Both the position numbers and the translations under genes were made by a program. 64,000 bases of DNA from assembly GCF_029892965.1 (NCBI RefSeq), contig NZ_JARXWN010000010.1:1-64000 (forward strand). Direction: 5' to 3'. This stretch comes from Dysgonomonas sp. PF1-14. Its GTDB lineage: Bacteria; Bacteroidota; Bacteroidia; Bacteroidales; Dysgonomonadaceae. The notes under the pieces are model-generated. The model saw only the letters and a program-made list of their open reading frames with translations, had not been told where the DNA came from and ran no database searches. Below are positions 26,423-35,110 of the stretch, piece by piece (position 1 is the stretch's first letter; each line of letters starts with the position of its first letter).

Positions 26423-27520
26423 TTAATTAGGAGCCTTAGAATACAGATAGGCTGCTATAAACATGAATAAGATATTGGGAATCCATACGGCAAGCATCGG
26501 CGGCATCGTACCCGAAACGGCAAAAGATGAACTCACCGTCTGGAACATTATATAAGATACGCTCAATCCTAATCCGATACCGATATTCAGCCCCATCCCT
26601 CCTTTTACCTTACGGGCAGAAAGCGCAGCTCCGATTAAAGTCAGAATAAAAGCTGAGAAAACAGAGGAAAAACGTTTGTGAAACTCTATCTCGAATTGGG
26701 TTATACTCACGTCTCCCACACTGGCCAGGCCACGCTCTTTCTGTCGTTGGATATATTTATAAAGCGCAGGCGTAGTCATTTGCTCAAAGTCATTTACAGA
26801 TACAAGGAAATCACTCGGCACAACATTGATTGTCGTATCCAGTTTAGAACCCGAAGTGATAACCTCTTTCATTCCCTGGAATTCGCGAATAGAATAATTA
26901 TTCAATACCCAATGGTTTGCGGTGTCATATTGGATACGTGTGGCTATAAGCCTCGATTCCAACCCTTTTTCTCCAAGCTTATCCAATGTCAGATTATAGC
27001 CTTCACGTGTCTTATTGTCAAATCTCTCCAGATAAAGGATCACGCCCTTGTCTACCTGTAATTGTACACTGGTAGCATAATCCACACTCCTATCCTTTAT
27101 ATATTTGTTTTGAAATGCAATACGATCTTTATTTGCCGGGGGTATAATAAAACTGCTGAGCAGGAAAGAAAATATAGCAATAACACCAGCCGAAATCATA
27201 TATGGCTTCATCAGCCTTTTGAAACTCATGCCATTAGACAGCATAGCTATAATTTCAGAATTGTCTGCCAGCTTGGACGTAAAGAAGATAACCGCAATAA
27301 ATACAAACAGAGCACTGAACAGGTTTGTATAATACGGAATAAAGTTCATATAATAATCGAACACAATGGCTTTCAACGGCGCATTGTTGTTCAGAAACTT
27401 ATCAAGCTTTTCATTAATATCGAATACTACCGAAATAGAGATAATAAGGATGATGGAGAATATATAAGTCCCCAGAAACTTCCTGATTATATACCTGTCG
27501 AGTATCGATAGTATTTTCAT
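26423..27520 (-). CDS. LptF/LptG-family permease
   Basis: A 365-residue inner-membrane protein of the YjgP/YjgQ family. Three N-terminal hydrophobic segments (residues 10-30, 55-80, 100-125) precede a large periplasmic domain (about 130-265), followed by three further segments to the end. LptF and LptG form the permease that lifts lipopolysaccharide from the inner membrane to the Lpt bridge. Which of the two this is cannot be settled by eye. It is 83 bases downstream of tgt on the same strand, so they may be cotranscribed. kdsC lies convergent, so two LPS-related genes meet. Confidence 0.9.
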   Translation of the reverse strand: MKILSILDRYIIRKFLGTYIFSIILIISISVVFDINEKLDKFLNNNAPLKAIVFDYYMNFIPYYTNLFSALFVFIAVIFFTSKLADNSEIIAMLSNGMSFKRLMKPYMISAGVIAIFSFLLSSFIIPPANKDRIAFQNKYIKDRSVDYATSVQLQVDKGVILYLERFDNKTREGYNLTLDKLGEKGLESRLIATRIQYDTANHWVLNNYSIREFQGMKEVITSGSKLDTTINVVPSDFLVSVNDFEQMTTPALYKYIQRQKERGLASVGDVSITQFEIEFHKRFSSVFSAFILTLIGAALSARKVKGGMGLNIGIGLGLSVSYIMFQTVSSSFAVSGTMPPMLAVWIPNILFMFIAAYLYSKAPN

Positions 27521-27603
27521 TTTTTCTGTTATAGGTTATTAACCTTGTATTTACCGTATAGATAAATTATTTCAATTATCATAAAATCTATCGGTTCAAT
27601 ATA

Positions 27604-28734
27604 TCAAATTCGTCTTGAGATATCTTCTATCACAGACCTTTTCCAATCCGTAAAATCACCTGCAATAATATGGCTGCGTGCTTCTTTTACCAACCACAGA
27701 TAGAAAGCCAGATTGTGTATCGATGCTATCTGCAAAGCCAGTATCTCATCTGTAATAAACAGATGGCGAAGATATGCTTTTGTATATAAAGTATCAACAA
27801 ATGATGCACCATTTTCGTCGATAGGAGAAAAATCTGTCGCCCATTTTTTATTACGCATATTCATTATACCGTTACGGGTAAACAGCTGTCCGTTGCGCCC
27901 GTTGCGTGTCGGCATTATGCAATCGAACATATCCACACCACGCTCTATTGCTTCCAGCAAATTGGCCGGAGTACCCACTCCCATCAGATAACGGGGTTTG
28001 TCGGCAGGCAGTATTTCGTTTACCACCTCTATCATTTCGTACATTTTCTCGGTAGGCTCACCCACTGCCAAGCCTCCGATAGCATTTCCTTCTGCTTCTT
28101 TAGAAGCCACATTCTCAGCAGCCCTTTTTCGCAGATCGGGATAAACACAGCCCTGTACGATAGGGAAAAGAGCCTGTTTGTAGCCATACTCGCATTCTGT
28201 ACTATTAAATTGCATTATACACCTGTCGAGCCACCTTTCGGTAAGATCGAGAGACTTTTTTGCATAGGTATAGTCGGCATCACCGGGTGTGCATTCGTCA
28301 AATGCCATTATAATGTCGGCACCTATCACCCGCTGTATATCCATTACGGATTCGGGTGTAAAAAAATGCTTTGAACCATCAATATGCGAGCGGAATATAG
28401 CCCCTTCTTCGGTCAGCTTACGATTTTCAGCCAGTGAAAACACCTGAAAACCACCACTATCTGTCAATATAGGTTTGTCCCAACTGTTGAACTTGTGAAG
28501 GCCTCCTGCCTGACGAAGAATTTCCAATCCGGGACGAAGGTACAGATGGTATGTATTTCCCAGTATTATCTGGGCATGTATATCTTCTTTCAACTCCGTC
28601 ATATGCACAGCTTTTACGGCACCTTGTGTACCCACAGGCATAAAGATGGGAGTTTCTATCTGACCATGATCTGTCGTAATAAGTCCGGCTCTGGCCTTCG
28701 AGCGGCTATCGGTATATTGAAGTTTAAAATCCAT
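27604..28734 (-). CDS. tgt: tRNA-guanine transglycosylase
   Basis: Queuine/preQ1 tRNA-ribosyltransferase of 376 residues that swaps guanine-34 in GUN anticodons. Visible are PIFMPVGTQGAVK (residues 30-42), NTYHLYLRPG near 60, LTDSGGFQVFSL near 90 containing the active-site Asp, GGLAVGEP and MPTRNGRNG near residue 278. The classical C-x-C-x2-C zinc site is not obvious in the C-terminal part, where the sequence reads NKKWATDFSPID. It lies 13 bases after the CorC/HlyC gene on the same strand. Confidence 0.95.
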   Translation of the reverse strand: MDFKLQYTDSRSKARAGLITTDHGQIETPIFMPVGTQGAVKAVHMTELKEDIHAQIILGNTYHLYLRPGLEILRQAGGLHKFNSWDKPILTDSGGFQVFSLAENRKLTEEGAIFRSHIDGSKHFFTPESVMDIQRVIGADIIMAFDECTPGDADYTYAKKSLDLTERWLDRCIMQFNSTECEYGYKQALFPIVQGCVYPDLRKRAAENVASKEAEGNAIGGLAVGEPTEKMYEMIEVVNEILPADKPRYLMGVGTPANLLEAIERGVDMFDCIMPTRNGRNGQLFTRNGIMNMRNKKWATDFSPIDENGASFVDTLYTKAYLRHLFITDEILALQIASIHNLAFYLWLVKEARSHIIAGDFTDWKRSVIEDISRRI

Positions 28735-28747
28735 TTGAACTATTTAT

Positions 28748-30112
28748 TCAGATCTGGTTGATTTTCGGCTGATCTGCATCTTCATCCTCATTAGTCTCTA
28801 TCAGATCACGCATCTGAACGACAACGATAGAAGTCTTATTTTTCTTTATGACGGTAAACTGATAATCTTCTGCTTCCAGTTTATCGTGTGTGTTAGGAAT
28901 ACGCCCGAACTTATCGATCAGATAACCTGCCAGTGTATCGTACTGTTTATCTTTATCTATCGGATGCGGCAACTCATCATTGATGTCGGATATAGCTGCT
29001 GTAGCTATCACCGAATATGTGTTATCGCCTGTTTGTTCTACAAACGGTATCTCATTATCGTATTCGTCCTGTATCTCACCTACAAGTTCTTCGAGTATAT
29101 CTTCCATTGTGATAACACCTTCCACACCGCCATATTCGTTCAGCACCATCGCTATCTGCTGATGTTTCACCTGAAATTCTTTCAGCAATTGTCCGATACG
29201 TTTGGTTTCGGGGGTAAATGATACCGGACGCACAATAGAACGAATATCTACCGATCCGCTTATACGCATCTTTTTCAATATATCTTTCAGATGGACAACT
29301 CCTATTACATTGTCGATACTGTCTTCATAGCAGGGAATACGTGAGTAACCTTCTTCGATAACAAACTCCAACGTTTTCTCGTCATAGTCATTGGCATCTA
29401 TTGCTACTACCTGTGTACGCGGCACCATGATCTGGCGGGCAGTACGCTCCGAAAAGTCAAAGGCATTCTGGATAATATCAAATTCGGTTTCATCGACCTT
29501 TCCGCTTTCCTTTGCCTGATCTACAAGGTAACGCAACTCGTCACTCGTATATACTTCCTGTTCGGAAACTACATGTAATCCGACTGCCTTGATCACAAAA
29601 TTGGCAACACCATTCAATACCCATATAAAAGGACGGCAAATCCAGTAAAAAGCATGGAGCGGGTAGGCTATAACCAAGGTTGTCTGCTCGGAGCGCTGGA
29701 TTGCCAGCGACTTCGGAGCCAATTCCCCAAGTACGATATGCAGTGTTGTAATGAGCAAAAATGCGATAGCTATACTTATCGTTTTAATGGTTATAGTCAG
29801 TCCTAATATAGAGAATGATTCAAAATTAACGCCAATAAGGTCAAAAAATCCTGCTACCATTTTAGATACTACAGGTTCCCCAATCCAACCTAAAGCAAGA
29901 CTGGAAATCGTGATACCAAACTGAGTAGCAGCCAGATATGCATCCAGATGAGTAACAATGTGTTTAGAGAGAATAGCCACGCGGCTTCCAGCCTGAGCCT
30001 TCAATTCGAGTTGTGAAGACCTTACTTTAACTATAGCAAATTCAGCCGCAACGAAAAAACCATTTAAGAATACGAAAAAAAGAGTAACTAATACTGCTAA
30101 GACAATGTCCAT
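28748..30112 (-). CDS. CNNM-CBS-CorC/HlyC family membrane protein
   Basis: A 454-residue 'hemolysin-family' protein. An N-terminal CNNM transmembrane domain (residues 1-190, four hydrophobic segments, LAIQRSEQTT near 138) is followed by paired CBS domains (about 205-345, with IMVPRTQVVAID and MVLNEYGGVEGVITMEDILEELVGEI) and a C-terminal CorC/HlyC domain ending KTSIVVVQMRDL. Relatives are linked to magnesium or cobalt efflux; real hemolytic activity is not implied. It heads a run with tgt and lptF/G, driven by a promoter at 30137-30170. Confidence 0.92.
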   Translation of the reverse strand: MDIVLAVLVTLFFVFLNGFFVAAEFAIVKVRSSQLELKAQAGSRVAILSKHIVTHLDAYLAATQFGITISSLALGWIGEPVVSKMVAGFFDLIGVNFESFSILGLTITIKTISIAIAFLLITTLHIVLGELAPKSLAIQRSEQTTLVIAYPLHAFYWICRPFIWVLNGVANFVIKAVGLHVVSEQEVYTSDELRYLVDQAKESGKVDETEFDIIQNAFDFSERTARQIMVPRTQVVAIDANDYDEKTLEFVIEEGYSRIPCYEDSIDNVIGVVHLKDILKKMRISGSVDIRSIVRPVSFTPETKRIGQLLKEFQVKHQQIAMVLNEYGGVEGVITMEDILEELVGEIQDEYDNEIPFVEQTGDNTYSVIATAAISDINDELPHPIDKDKQYDTLAGYLIDKFGRIPNTHDKLEAEDYQFTVIKKNKTSIVVVQMRDLIETNEDEDADQPKINQI

Positions 30113-30136
30113 ATTTTAGTACGAATGATAATGTTG

Positions 30137-30170
30137 CAAAGATAATATATTTGTGTATTCATTTAACAAA
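30137..30170 (-). promoter_or_regulatory. Bacteroidetes promoter for the CorC/HlyC-tgt run
   Basis: On the minus strand TATCTTTG (30144 to 30137) is preceded by TTTG (30170 to 30167) with a 22-base spacer, close to the usual -33/-7 layout. The start codon lies 25 bases downstream. Confidence 0.6.
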
Positions 30171-30225
30171 AAACGATTGAAACAATCATATTTTAATGAT
30201 TAAAAAGATTTTAAATGCTATATTT

Positions 30226-30505
30226 AATTTTAACTAAAATGTAACGAATCAACGATCGGCAGAGCCAAGCGGAGCCAAAGTAACGTTTTTGTATCATTTT
30301 CAATTTTCATTACTTTTTAGTTGCCACGACTTTTGAGTCGTGGAGCTGTAAGATTACCTGAAAATGACTTTAGTCAAAGTATTCGGCTAAAGCCTTCCTT
30401 CTTCTCATACTTTTATCCTCCAGCTAAAGCAGGAGGCAACTAAAATTTTAACTAAAATGTAACGAAGGTAACGTTTTTACATCATTTTCAATTTTCATTA
30501 CTTTT
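30226..30505. repeat. solo inverted copy of the 131-bp multi-hairpin element with flanking roughly 60-bp repeats
   Basis: Positions 30315-30445 hold one 131-bp element in the opposite orientation to the array at 13543-14361. It has the same TTTTAGTTGCC and GGCAACTAAAA ends and the same four hairpins in reverse order, including a complete CCACGACTT/AAGTCGTGG pair. It is flanked by two copies of the AACTAAAATGTAACG...CATTACTTTTT repeat. The left one carries an extra segment of about 30 bases containing ATCGGCAGAGCC. It fills most of the gap between the CorC/HlyC promoter and the lipoprotein gene. Confidence 0.88.
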
Positions 30506-30534
30506 TCCTGCTCACTTATACTCAAAGACCACTT

Positions 30535-30555
30535 TCATTGGCACATCGGCATATT
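30535..30555. repeat. 21-bp direct repeat, copy 1 (TCATTGGCACATCGGC core)
   Basis: The 21-bp stretch is identical to 33005-33025 and in the same orientation. The two copies flank the lipoprotein-recQ segment. The remainder of 30506-30604 shows no gene. Confidence 0.75.
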
Positions 30556-30604
30556 TGCTCATTGATATCTTATCGATAAAGTTTTTTCGTCTTTATACAA
30601 GTTA

Positions 30605-31015
30605 TCATTGAAACTTTCTATATTCTTCTGGGATAAGGCTATCGGGAGCAACAATATAAACGCTTTCTCTATCCCAGAGGTGGCTATAAGTAATCATTGT
30701 ATCTTTTGTTAATTTCAAAATTTCATTAACAGAAGATTCTCCAATAACAATTACACTATCATTTTTCATATACCATTCTTCTATACGAACAACATCATGC
30801 GGCAGTCCATGCTTCTCAAATGCTCCATCCTCAATTACAAAAACCAACCATTTTCCATTCTTGTCTAAATAATCGAACCCTTGAATTGAATCGTCATCAA
30901 TCATCATCCAATAGTTAAACCCCTTATCGCCAACAATCAGTTCTTCAGTAGATTTTTTTCCGGTACAAGCTGATAACACAACAATAAATATAAAGAATAA
31001 ACAAAACTTACTCAT
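30605..31015 (-). CDS. small lipoprotein of unknown function
   Basis: A 136-residue predicted lipoprotein. The signal peptide (residues 1-16) ends in LSAC, giving Cys17 as the lipidated residue. The mature part is acidic and beta-rich (WLVFVIEDG, EWYMKNDSVIVIGE) with no recognised family. It starts 29 bases after the recQ stop on the same strand and may be read through from recQ. Confidence 0.7.
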   Translation of the reverse strand: MSKFCLFFIFIVVLSACTGKKSTEELIVGDKGFNYWMMIDDDSIQGFDYLDKNGKWLVFVIEDGAFEKHGLPHDVVRIEEWYMKNDSVIVIGESSVNEILKLTKDTMITYSHLWDRESVYIVAPDSLIPEEYRKFQ

Positions 31016-31044
31016 TACGACTGTCTTCTATATGTAATTAGTTT

Positions 31045-32943
31045 TTAATATTTTAAGCTAATCCTATCCATAACAAGAACAACTTCTCCCCTGTCAGCCA
31101 TAAATCGAATAACCTCGACTATATCTTTTTGAGAGAAATCACTTAACGATTCCATAATAGAAGTAATAGTTTTTTCTTCGTATAGCAATTTTTTAATAGA
31201 AATTGAGATGTTTTTATACCTCTCATCTGTCAAACCCATATCTTTCTTTGCCTTACAAACATCACACTGCCTGCAATCCGACGTTTCTGTCTCTCCAAAA
31301 TAAGACAACAGGATACGGTTGCGACAGATTTCCGTCTGTTCGGCATAATGGTTCATTGCCTCTATCCGTTTACCGAATCGGTCTTTTCTGTCCTCGTTCA
31401 CAATACGGGGAATAGTCAGGTATTTAGATTCCACTCGCGGCCTTGTATAAGCAATCAACGGTGTTTTTTTATGGGGTATATAGTCTATGATATTACGTTT
31501 ATCCAGTGCTTTCAGCATCTCATAAACATCCTTTCGTGTCATATCCAGGCGAATCGCTATTTCGGCTTCATCTATACCGGCATAATTGGTGAAGAGTCCG
31601 GTGTAGAGACGTAAAACCGTATTTACAAGCTGCTCATTCTTGCGGTCAAAGTCGTAATGATACAGATCGTCCCTGTAAACCGTAAACATCAGGCGTGAGC
31701 GGTTGTCTATCTCTTCGGTATATTCGATATAACCACTCAGATCGAGAATCTTCAGCGCATTATGGGTAGGCAACAAAGGCAATTTGTATGCAGCACAAAA
31801 CTGACGAATACTGAAATCGTATATCATCCCCACACCATAACCCTCAGCAACCTGAAAGAAGTATGCAAGCGAATCGTACACATGCAGAATAAATTCACGG
31901 TCGGGAAATTCATCCCTCACCCGCTTTTTCAACTTCGTACTATCGTTTTTCTCATATAGGATTACCGCCTGTGAATATGCCTCGTCACGTCCCGCACGTC
32001 CGGCTTCCTGAAAATATTCTTCTATCGAATTGGGCAGGTCGGTATGCACAACAAGTCGTACATCGGGCTTATCGATTCCCATACCGAAAGCATTTGTACA
32101 AACGATGATCCGCGTCTCGTTATTCTTCCATTTCGATTGTTTCCGGGTTTTATCGGCACTGCTCAGTCCTGCATGGTAGAAGTCGGACGAAAAGCCGTTC
32201 TGCACCAAAAAATCTGATATTTCTTTTGTGCGTTGGCGGCTGCGCACATAGATGATCGATGAGCCTTTGACCTGCGTGAGCAGCTTGGTCAGTTCTTCGG
32301 GTTTATTCTCTGTGCTGCGTACAATATATGCCAGATTCTTTCGCTCGAAGCTTTTCTTAAATACATTCTTCTCTTTAAAGTGAAGTTGCCCCTGAATATC
32401 GTCTATCACCTCCGGTGTGGCAGTAGCGGTAAGGGCCAGAACCGGCACATCGGGGATAAACTGGCGCACTTCGGCTATTTTGAGATATGAGGGGCGAAAA
32501 TCGTAACCCCACTGCGAAATACAATGCGATTCGTCTACTACGAGCAAACAGACATTCATATCTTTCAGCTTGCTCAAAAACAATTGTGTAGCGAGTCGTT
32601 CAGGAGAAACATACAGGAACTTGAAATCGCCGAATATAGCGTTCTCCAGTGTAGTAATGATCTCCTGACGAGTCATTCCCGAATATACAGCTAAAGCCTT
32701 TATATTCCTGTCGCGAAGATTGTCTACCTGATCTTTCATCAGGGCAATAAGCGGCGTAACTACAAGGCAAAGACCTTCCATTGCCATTGCAGGCACTTGG
32801 AAGGTCAATGATTTACCGCCACCTGTAGGCATCAGCCCCAGTGTATCTTTTCCTGCACTGACTGAATGGATAATATCTTCCTGTAAAGGGCGAAACTGAT
32901 CGTAACCCCAATAGCGTTTAAGTATTTCGTGATAGATATCCAT
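31045..32943 (-). CDS. recQ: ATP-dependent DNA helicase RecQ
   Basis: A 632-residue 3'-5' helicase. Walker A is MPTGGGKS with K44, the DExH box reads DESHCISQWG near residue 137, and motif VI is QEAGRAGRD near residue 325. The RQC zinc cysteines appear as C-R-N-R...SDCRQCDVC near residue 540, followed by a short C-terminal winged-helix-like tail. No clear HRDC domain is present, so this is a short RecQ. It acts in recombination and fork repair. The upstream gap holds an inverted-repeat structure (32966-33025). Confidence 0.95.
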   Translation of the reverse strand: MDIYHEILKRYWGYDQFRPLQEDIIHSVSAGKDTLGLMPTGGGKSLTFQVPAMAMEGLCLVVTPLIALMKDQVDNLRDRNIKALAVYSGMTRQEIITTLENAIFGDFKFLYVSPERLATQLFLSKLKDMNVCLLVVDESHCISQWGYDFRPSYLKIAEVRQFIPDVPVLALTATATPEVIDDIQGQLHFKEKNVFKKSFERKNLAYIVRSTENKPEELTKLLTQVKGSSIIYVRSRQRTKEISDFLVQNGFSSDFYHAGLSSADKTRKQSKWKNNETRIIVCTNAFGMGIDKPDVRLVVHTDLPNSIEEYFQEAGRAGRDEAYSQAVILYEKNDSTKLKKRVRDEFPDREFILHVYDSLAYFFQVAEGYGVGMIYDFSIRQFCAAYKLPLLPTHNALKILDLSGYIEYTEEIDNRSRLMFTVYRDDLYHYDFDRKNEQLVNTVLRLYTGLFTNYAGIDEAEIAIRLDMTRKDVYEMLKALDKRNIIDYIPHKKTPLIAYTRPRVESKYLTIPRIVNEDRKDRFGKRIEAMNHYAEQTEICRNRILLSYFGETETSDCRQCDVCKAKKDMGLTDERYKNISISIKKLLYEEKTITSIMESLSDFSQKDIVEVIRFMADRGEVVLVMDRISLKY

Positions 32944-32965
32944 TAATCAATGTGCCAATGATTTA

Positions 32966-33025
32966 ATATGCTAATGTGCCAATGAACAAATTATAAATAA
33001 AATATCATTGGCACATCGGCATATT
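32966..33025. repeat. 21-bp imperfect inverted repeat including direct-repeat copy 2
   Basis: Positions 32966-32986 pair with 33005-33025 as inverted repeats with two mismatches; a second ATGTGCCAATGAT unit lies at 32950-32962. The right arm is the 21-bp direct repeat also found at 30535-30555. The structure lies between the recQ start and the end of the metallo-hydrolase gene and could terminate or stabilise the latter transcript. Confidence 0.65.
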
Positions 33026-33044
33026 ATGTTATTATCTGATTACA

Positions 33045-33860
33045 TTAGTTTTTCATCGGACGCACCTCTATTTTCACATTGGTGCCTTCCAGTGCTTTAC
33101 CTATTTTTTCCTGATCGAATTCCGACATATGATATGGATAAACAACTTTAGGCTCTACCCTCTTCACTGCATCTATAAACATTTCGTCTGTCATTGTATA
33201 TGGCAGATTCTTTGGCATAAAAGCAATATCGACTGTTCCTTTCAGTTCATCCATTTCGGGTATATTTTCCGTATCACCGGCTACATATACAGTCAATGAA
33301 TCAAATGCAATCACATAGCCTACCCCTCGCCCTCTTGGATGATAAGCTTCTCCATTAGGCTTTTTATTAATTATATTATAAGCTAAAACAGATCTGCCAG
33401 TTATCCTGTGACGGGAAAAATTTGTATGATCGGTATAATAAAACTCTACTTTAGAACCTAATATATCTTTAGTACATTCGGGTGCAACAATTTTTGTCCC
33501 CTCCTTTTCTATCTGCTTTATAGCTGTAGTATCCAGATGATCGGCATGCTCATGTGTTATATAGATATAATCGGCTTTGGGCAATACGGAAAAATCTGTC
33601 ACCTGCGAATAAGGATCAAAATACAATATCTCTTCATCAAACTCGAACATAAGCGAAGCATGTCCGAGCAACGTTACATATAGCGTATCTTTGCCTGTCC
33701 AATATTTGTCGCAAGGAATTACCTTACCCGACTGAATATCGTATCTGCTTATTTCTTCTGCATTCTTATTCTTATTCTCTTCTTTGTTTTTGGCTTTTCC
33801 TCCACAAGCTGCGAATGATAACAAAACTATTGACAAAGAAAACAATAGTACTTTTTTCAT
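33045..33860 (-). CDS. metallo-beta-lactamase-fold lipoprotein
   Basis: A 271-residue predicted lipoprotein hydrolase. I take the ATG at 33860 (MKKVLLFSLS...) as start; an in-frame ATG three codons earlier at 33869 is also possible. The lipobox is SFAAC, followed by a Lys/Asn/Glu linker. The MBL fold has the metal site HEHADHLD near residue 105, a later YVAGDTENIPEM, and a final Y-P-Y-H-M. It resembles UlaG-like or RNase Z-like hydrolases, but placed in the envelope. The substrate is unknown. Confidence 0.85.
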   Translation of the reverse strand: MKKVLLFSLSIVLLSFAACGGKAKNKEENKNKNAEEISRYDIQSGKVIPCDKYWTGKDTLYVTLLGHASLMFEFDEEILYFDPYSQVTDFSVLPKADYIYITHEHADHLDTTAIKQIEKEGTKIVAPECTKDILGSKVEFYYTDHTNFSRHRITGRSVLAYNIINKKPNGEAYHPRGRGVGYVIAFDSLTVYVAGDTENIPEMDELKGTVDIAFMPKNLPYTMTDEMFIDAVKRVEPKVVYPYHMSEFDQEKIGKALEGTNVKIEVRPMKN

Positions 33861-33948
33861 AATGTTCATTGTTTATACGAATTAAGGTTTCTAATCCAAA
33901 TGATTTGAAAAATTAGTTCATTTATTATTTTAAGCCTCGACACATATA

Positions 33949-35022
33949 TTATCTTATTTTTTCGCCACAAGTGATACAAAATGGCAGATGGGCATAATTG
34001 TCCTGTCCGCAATTACTACACTTTTTCACCAGTTCGAGCCCGCAATAACGACAGAAACGACTGATGGGCTGTGCTGTATTCATATTGTTCTTTTCCGGCC
34101 TTTCCCACGATTTCAACAAGAAATCTTTACCACACGAAGGACATATATGATTGTTAAAAGCTTTTTCGGCAGTGTCAACTTCGAGTTTTTGAGCACGCTC
34201 AGTGGTTGACTCTTTCAGTTCTGCTTTCTTACGCTCGGTATAATTGCGTATTTTACGGATAGCATAGTATCCTAAACCAACAGTTAGTATTATGCCTACC
34301 GTATAGCGTATATATCCGCCATAACTAGGCAAATAAGGTACAAGCCCGACAAAGAATACATATACCGAAAAAAGTGAAAAGCCCATGAATAGGGGCGATA
34401 GTTTATGATGCCGCTTACGTATGAAGAAGTAAACTCCCAGAATCAATATAGGCGCAGTGAACAACAAACGGATAAGGAATACATGTAAGTCGTAAGAGTT
34501 AACCGCCGAATAGTATCGCTCATTGGCATCGTCTTCTATGATACTTAACTGACTTTCGTTTGTTTCATTTTTCTCATACAAAGTCTTTATCTTATATTGT
34601 ACACTGTCATAGGAGGCTTTCCAATCAGCCACTACTTTTTGGAATTCATCAAGCTTCTTCACACGCTGAAGGACCTCTTTATCCTGATTGGGACTACCCA
34701 ATGTACTACGCGTCTTTATCCAGTTATCAAACGACTCCTGCTCAGCTCTTTTGTTTTCACTGGCAACGTCTATCATTTTCTGTATATTTACCTGTTGTTG
34801 TTGCAAATCTTCAACTTGCAGCATCAACTTACGGCTTGCGTCAGAATATTCTTTCTGCCTTTGCAGGTCAATATAATCCGATCTGTCGGGATAACGAACG
34901 GTAGAGTCAAGATCACCGATAAGTACATTCGATAACAGTATAAGGAATATGGCCAATACAACGGATATAAGAAAGTATATGATCCTGGTTGTACGTTTCA
35001 GCTTCTTGTCGTTTATTTCCAT
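33949..35022 (-). CDS. membrane protein with coiled coil and C-terminal zinc ribbons
   Basis: A 357-residue protein. One transmembrane segment lies at residues 14-34, a long coiled-coil region at about 50-165 (LMLQVEDLQQQQVNIQKM), and three hydrophobic segments at about 180-255. The C-terminus carries three cysteine pairs or ribbons: CPSCGKDF, FCRYCGLELVKKC-x2-C, and FCITCGEK. The topology suggests a periplasmic coiled coil with cytosolic zinc ribbons. No family function is recognised. It stands between recJ and the metallo-hydrolase on the same strand. Confidence 0.75.
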   Translation of the reverse strand: MEINDKKLKRTTRIIYFLISVVLAIFLILLSNVLIGDLDSTVRYPDRSDYIDLQRQKEYSDASRKLMLQVEDLQQQQVNIQKMIDVASENKRAEQESFDNWIKTRSTLGSPNQDKEVLQRVKKLDEFQKVVADWKASYDSVQYKIKTLYEKNETNESQLSIIEDDANERYYSAVNSYDLHVFLIRLLFTAPILILGVYFFIRKRHHKLSPLFMGFSLFSVYVFFVGLVPYLPSYGGYIRYTVGIILTVGLGYYAIRKIRNYTERKKAELKESTTERAQKLEVDTAEKAFNNHICPSCGKDFLLKSWERPEKNNMNTAQPISRFCRYCGLELVKKCSNCGQDNYAHLPFCITCGEKIR

Positions 35023-35110
35023 ACCTATATTTTTAACCGTTTATAAGCATTCATATAGATCTACCTGTTATCTCTCAAACTTAATATACCCTCTGCCATT
35101 ATTTACATAA

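Noticed and set aside
28886-29221. Plus-strand frames opposite the CorC/HlyC gene
   Set aside because: Cys/Tyr-rich shadow translation of a conserved CBS-domain gene.
30605-31015. Immunity or toxin partner
   Set aside because: The small lipoprotein lies near recQ and repeats, but nothing in it or around it supports a toxin-immunity pair.
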